Position numbers and translations under genes: made by a program. 10,110 bases of DNA from Deltaproteobacteria bacterium (GTDB taxonomy: Bacteria > Desulfobacterota > Desulfuromonadia > Desulfuromonadales > Geopsychrobacteraceae). Below, in pieces: positions 7,712-10,110 of this stretch. A model generated the notes under the pieces. That model worked only from the letters and a program-made list of their open reading frames with translations, ran no database searches and was not told the origin of the DNA. Location of the stretch: contig JAACTI010000219.1 of the NCBI GenBank assembly GCA_009993495.1, positions 1 to 10,110 of the forward strand, read 5' to 3'. Every line of letters starts with the position of its first letter. Position 1 is the stretch's first letter.

Positions 7712-7922
7712 GAGGCTAATTTTTAAGATCCCCCGCCCGGATTCCAAGCAATGGACTTAAATGAGTAGCGATTTTCCGAAAGGGAATCTTACGCCTCGCG
7801 AACACTAGCATTTTTATCAGACAATGGGAATTTTTTTGTGTTAGCTGGTTAAACTTGAATCCATCGGTGCCCGCCCCGATAATCCCGTTGCTTTGGGGTG
7901 AGGGGGTTTTCTATTACAAACC

Positions 7923-9278
7923 TTATCCACCTGCATCAAGCACAGCAAGGAGTTCCGCTGTTTTCTGACGCATTAACACTTCATCAGCTTTCGACTCGAC
8001 GTTAAGGCGTAATACCGGTTCGGTATTCGAGGCACGCAGATTAAACCGCCAGTCCGCAAACTCAAGAGATAATCCGTCGGTGCGATCGACAGCCAGAGCC
8101 CCAGGACGATAGCGATCCTCAATCAAGGCAACAGCGCTCTTTGGGTCTTCCAGCGCGCGGTTGATCTCGCCGCTGGCCGGGTAGAGTGCCATCCGTTCCT
8201 CCACCAGTGCCGACAGCGGCTTTCCGCTGTATCCCATCAGTTCGATCACCAAGAGCCAGGGGATCATGCCGCTGTCGCAGTAAGCGAAATTGCGGAAGTA
8301 GTGGTGGGCACTCATCTCGCCGCCGTAGATGGCATCCTCGGCTCGCATCCGTTCCTTGATGAAAGCGTGGCCGGTCTTGCTCATGATCGGAATGCCGCCG
8401 CCCGCCTCGACCAGGTCAATGGTATTCCAGGTCAGCCGCGGGTCGTGGATGATCTTGGCCCCGGGCTGCTTGGCCAGAAAGGCCGCGGCCAGAAGCCCGA
8501 CGATGTAATACCCCTCGATGAAGGCGCCCTCTTCGTCGAACAGAAAGCAGCGGTCGAAGTCGCCGTCCCAAGCGACGCCGAGGTCGGCACCGTGGGCTAC
8601 CACGGCCTCGGCAGTCGCCGCCCGGTTTGCGGGAAGGAGCGGATTAGGAATACCGTTGGGGAAAGTGCCATCCGGCTGATGATGTACCTTGATAAATTCG
8701 AAGGGCAGCCGACTCTCAAGCAAATCAATAACCGGACCGGCGCAGCCATTGCCGGCATTGACCACGACTTTCAGTTTCGGCAATCCGGTCAGATCGACGT
8801 AGCTGAGGAGGTGCTCGATATAGGGAGCCTTGCTCTCCAGCCTCCGCAGCGTGCCCATGCCCTGCGATGGGGAAGCAAACTTCCCCCGTACAACCTGGTC
8901 ACGAATCGCAAAAAGGCCGGTGTCGCCACTGATCGGCCGCGAGCCTTCCCGCACCAGCTTCATACCGTTGTAATCCATGGGATTATGGCTGGCCGTCACC
9001 ATGATGCCGCCATCGACACCCTGACTGAAGGTAGCGTGATAAATTTCTTCAGTGCCACAGAGTCCGATATCAAGAACATCGGCGCCGCCATCCATCAGTC
9101 CTTGCGCCAGCGCCGCGCAGAGCGCCGCGCTCGACAGCCGGATATCGCGGCCGACGACCACCCTTTGGGGCTGGAGAAATTCGGCATAAGCCCGGCCAAT
9201 GCGATAAGCGATCTCATCGTTGAGCTCATCGGGAACCCGGCCGCGGATGTCGTAAGCTTTAAAACAAGTCAAATTCAT
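7923..9278 (-). CDS. manB: Phosphomannomutase (CpsG/ManB type; possible phosphoglucomutase activity)
   Basis: Interconverts mannose-6-P and mannose-1-P, feeding GDP-mannose for polysaccharides; some relatives also act on glucose-P. The 451-residue alpha-D-phosphohexomutase resembles E. coli CpsG along its whole length. It has the N-terminal FKAYDIRG, GTEEIYHAT, catalytic S97 in TASHNP followed by MDYNGMKLVREG, Mg ligands D238/D240/D242 in DGDFDR, sugar loop GGEMSAHHYF (319-328), and the phosphate loop RFNLRASNTEP (411-421). All key residues are intact and the length is normal. AAAAGG 7 nt before the ATG serves as ribosome binding site. It is on the same strand as, and 223 bp upstream of, the sugar transferase, which suggests a polysaccharide role. 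No GDP-mannose pyrophosphorylase gene is in the window. Mannose preference is inferred from the CpsG-like motifs. Confidence 0.92.
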   Translation of the reverse strand: MNLTCFKAYDIRGRVPDELNDEIAYRIGRAYAEFLQPQRVVVGRDIRLSSAALCAALAQGLMDGGADVLDIGLCGTEEIYHATFSQGVDGGIMVTASHNPMDYNGMKLVREGSRPISGDTGLFAIRDQVVRGKFASPSQGMGTLRRLESKAPYIEHLLSYVDLTGLPKLKVVVNAGNGCAGPVIDLLESRLPFEFIKVHHQPDGTFPNGIPNPLLPANRAATAEAVVAHGADLGVAWDGDFDRCFLFDEEGAFIEGYYIVGLLAAAFLAKQPGAKIIHDPRLTWNTIDLVEAGGGIPIMSKTGHAFIKERMRAEDAIYGGEMSAHHYFRNFAYCDSGMIPWLLVIELMGYSGKPLSALVEERMALYPASGEINRALEDPKSAVALIEDRYRPGALAVDRTDGLSLEFADWRFNLRASNTEPVLRLNVESKADEVLMRQKTAELLAVLDAGG

Positions 9279-9285
9279 AGGGAAA

Positions 9286-9291
9286 CCTTTT
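9286..9291 (-). promoter_or_regulatory. Ribosome binding site of manB
   Basis: AAAAGG on the minus strand lies 7 nt before the manB ATG. It directly joins the degenerate periodic element at 9292-9313, so the repeat may have brought the site with it. Confidence 0.5.
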
Positions 9292-9313
9292 CACCACCAG
9301 AACACAGAGAAAG
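9292..9313. repeat. Degenerate periodic element D (about two 9-nt units)
   Basis: On the plus strand the units are CACCACCAG and AACACAGAG followed by AAAG. On the minus strand it reads as CTCTGTGTT plus a partial unit leading into GTGAAAAGG. It resembles the 9-nt units at 9420-9443 but is shorter, so confidence is lower. Confidence 0.35.
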
Positions 9314-9372
9314 CAGCCGGCCATTGTCAACCAACCTTTTTCCGACTGTCTTTCTGTTGTTGGAGATAAACG

Positions 9373-9378
9373 ATTATA
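9373..9378 (-). promoter_or_regulatory. Candidate -10 box for manB
   Basis: The minus strand reads TATAAT, a perfect sigma-70 -10 hexamer, 94 nt before the manB start codon. No good -35 box lies 16-18 nt upstream. Separately, a TTGACA (minus, 9325-9330) lies closer to the gene but lacks a matching -10. Either could be chance in this AT-rich stretch. Confidence 0.3.
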
Positions 9379-9419
9379 AACCAACCACTAAATGATCTTT
9401 GATCTATTCTTTCTTTTCC

Positions 9420-9443
9420 TCCGCGATCTTCGCGTTCTCCGCG
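9420..9443. repeat. Short periodic element C (TCCGCG/TTCGCG units, 9-nt spacing)
   Basis: TCCGCG at 9420, TTCGCG at 9429 and TCCGCG at 9438 are spaced exactly 9 nt apart. This is the cleanest of the periodic elements in the window. It lies between manB and the transposase gene, outside any gene. Confidence 0.6.
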
Positions 9444-9456
9444 GTAAATCAGCTCC

Positions 9457-9476
9457 TCACCGTCAGCCCTCGGTGA
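9457..9476. repeat. Small hairpin at the 3' side of the transposase gene
   Basis: TCACCG (9457-9462) pairs perfectly with CGGTGA (9471-9476) around an 8-nt loop. It lies 28 bp past the transposase stop and could be a REP-like stem-loop or a weak transcript end. There is no T-run on either side. Confidence 0.35.
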
Positions 9477-9487
9477 TCTGGTGATCT
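9472..9487. repeat. Tandem 8-mer GGTGATCT x2
   Basis: Two perfect copies of GGTGATCT stand head to tail, directly before the GGGGACAGT motif at 9488 and overlapping the right arm of the hairpin at 9457-9476. Confidence 0.6.
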
Positions 9488-9500
9488 GGGGACAGTATAT
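9484..9500 (+). repeat. GGGGACAGT-type motif, right copy
   Basis: Reads ATCTGGGGACAGTATAT and ends 4 bp from the transposase stop codon. It is inverted relative to the copy at 6044-6059. The position right at the 3' end of a RAYT-type gene suggests a recognition or boundary sequence, by inference only. Confidence 0.5.
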
Positions 9501-9504
9501 AGAA

Positions 9505-10110
9505 CTATCCTTTTACTCGCTTTGGTCCCGGCTTTTGTGGCCGCAGAGTTCTTTTCAGTAAGGCCTCGATGTTATCGACAAACGACTCATCCCCAAGGGG
9601 CCGGCCTGAGCGCTCATGTTTGCGGAAGGTGGTCATTTCGTCTTCCGATGACAACGATAGAAAATCTCTCCAATTCCCAACAATTGAAAGTAACGGCTCA
9701 ACCTTCACCAGTTTGTCGTCTTGAACCATGAGATGGGCACGGGTACTGCTCCACGGATAGTCCTCCGGGGACGCAACAATTCCGGCGGCAACAGGGTTCA
9801 TTTCAACATAGCGAGCCGCAACGATCAAATGCCCTTCATCCATCGGAAACGATGCAAAGCGTTCCTGCCACAGGTGTCCACGCCACTTCTCTCGAAAGTT
9901 GATCCTGCGAGTATAGCGGCGATGGGCTTCGCCAATGGCGCGAGCCAGACTTTCTTCCGATTCAGGGACGGCAATCAGGTGAACATGATTGGGCATCAGA
10001 CACCAGGCCCAGATTACAACGTGATACTTGCCGCACCATTCAGCCATCAGGTCGATATAGGCCGAATAGTCGTCGTCACAGAAAAAGGTCTGCTGACGGC
10101 GATTGCCACG
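9505..10110 (-). CDS. REP-associated tyrosine transposase (RAYT, Y1/HUH family), 5' end outside window
   Basis: Single-strand DNA transposase-like endonuclease of the IS200-related RAYT group; such proteins are linked to spread of REP hairpins and are usually single-copy and non-autonomous. The frame stays open to the window edge: before the first internal Met (10047) there are 21 more codons reading RGNRRQQTFF, a standard RAYT N-terminal motif, so the gene continues to the right and only 201 residues are seen. Visible motifs are the HUH-type metal site in MPNHVHLI (H42, H44 of the visible part), the probable catalytic Tyr Y66 in HRRYTRRINF, GHLWQERFASF, RYVEMNPVAAG and YPWSSTRAHL. The C-terminus ends in the usual RPQKPGPK-type basic tail, so the 3' end looks complete. 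No premature stop or frameshift is visible. Flanking hairpin and GGGGACAGT motif fit this family. Confidence 0.88.
   Translation of the reverse strand, partial: RGNRRQQTFFCDDDYSAYIDLMAEWCGKYHVVIWAWCLMPNHVHLIAVPESEESLARAIGEAHRRYTRRINFREKWRGHLWQERFASFPMDEGHLIVAARYVEMNPVAAGIVASPEDYPWSSTRAHLMVQDDKLVKVEPLLSIVGNWRDFLSLSSEDEMTTFRKHERSGRPLGDESFVDNIEALLKRTLRPQKPGPKRVKG

Noticed and set aside
7863..7880. Hairpin ATCGG...CCGAT and a CAAAGCAACGGG string as terminator or c-di-GMP riboswitch
   Set aside because: Only a 5-bp stem without a T-run, and the string matches just a small part of the GEMM consensus with the other half absent.
8301..9395. 364-codon open frame on the plus strand opposite manB
   Set aside because: Antisense shadow of a gene with every catalytic motif intact; no recognisable domain.
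1..10110. CRISPR array, tRNA, rRNA or complete insertion sequence
   Set aside because: No regular long repeats with spacers, no cloverleaf or rRNA-like segment, and the only transposase is a RAYT gene without IS ends.

Overview
The window looks like part of the chromosome of a Gram-negative bacterium of moderate to fairly high GC. The mix of a sucrose-6-phosphate synthesis cluster, an exopolysaccharide priming transferase, a CpsG/ManB-type phosphomannomutase and a RAYT-type transposase with a GGGGACAGT-type flanking motif would fit a Desulfuromonas/Geobacter-like (deltaproteobacterial) or a halotolerant gammaproteobacterial genome. I lean to the former, with low confidence, because no rRNA or other lineage marker is present.

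Left part (58-5947, plus strand): a compact four-gene cluster of sucrose metabolism. It holds sucrose-phosphate synthase with a fused but degenerate phosphatase domain, a stand-alone sucrose-phosphate phosphatase, a PfkB-family fructokinase, and a GH13 amylosucrase. The first three genes are joined by 4-bp ATGA overlaps; amylosucrase follows after 51 bp. The same order (sps-spp-fruK-ams) is known from halotolerant methanotrophs, where sucrose is a compatible solute. The enzymes form a loop. Nucleotide-sugar glucose and fructose-6-P give sucrose-6-P and then sucrose. Amylosucrase moves the glucosyl unit onto alpha-glucan and frees fructose, and fructokinase returns fructose to fructose-6-P. The operon can therefore either hold sucrose as osmolyte or pass glucose into glycogen-like glucan.

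Middle (5948-6286): a gene-free convergent junction. It carries a GGGGACAGT-type motif in inverse orientation, two short elements with 9/8-nt periodicity, and a hairpin plus T-run that could end the sucrose operon.

Right part (6287-9278, minus strand): phosphomannomutase (manB/cpsG type) followed, after a 223-bp gap, by a polyprenyl-phosphate sugar-1-phosphate transferase. The pair supplies mannose-1-P or glucose-1-P and starts the lipid-linked repeat unit of an exopolysaccharide or O-antigen-like polymer.

Right edge (9279-10110): an intergenic stretch with further periodic elements, a small hairpin, a tandem 8-mer and a second GGGGACAGT motif. It is followed by a REP-associated (RAYT, Y1/HUH) transposase on the minus strand whose 5' end lies beyond the window. 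No tRNA, rRNA, CRISPR array or complete insertion sequence was seen. The most unusual parts are the closed sucrose/glucan loop and the repeat-like elements on both sides of the polysaccharide genes.
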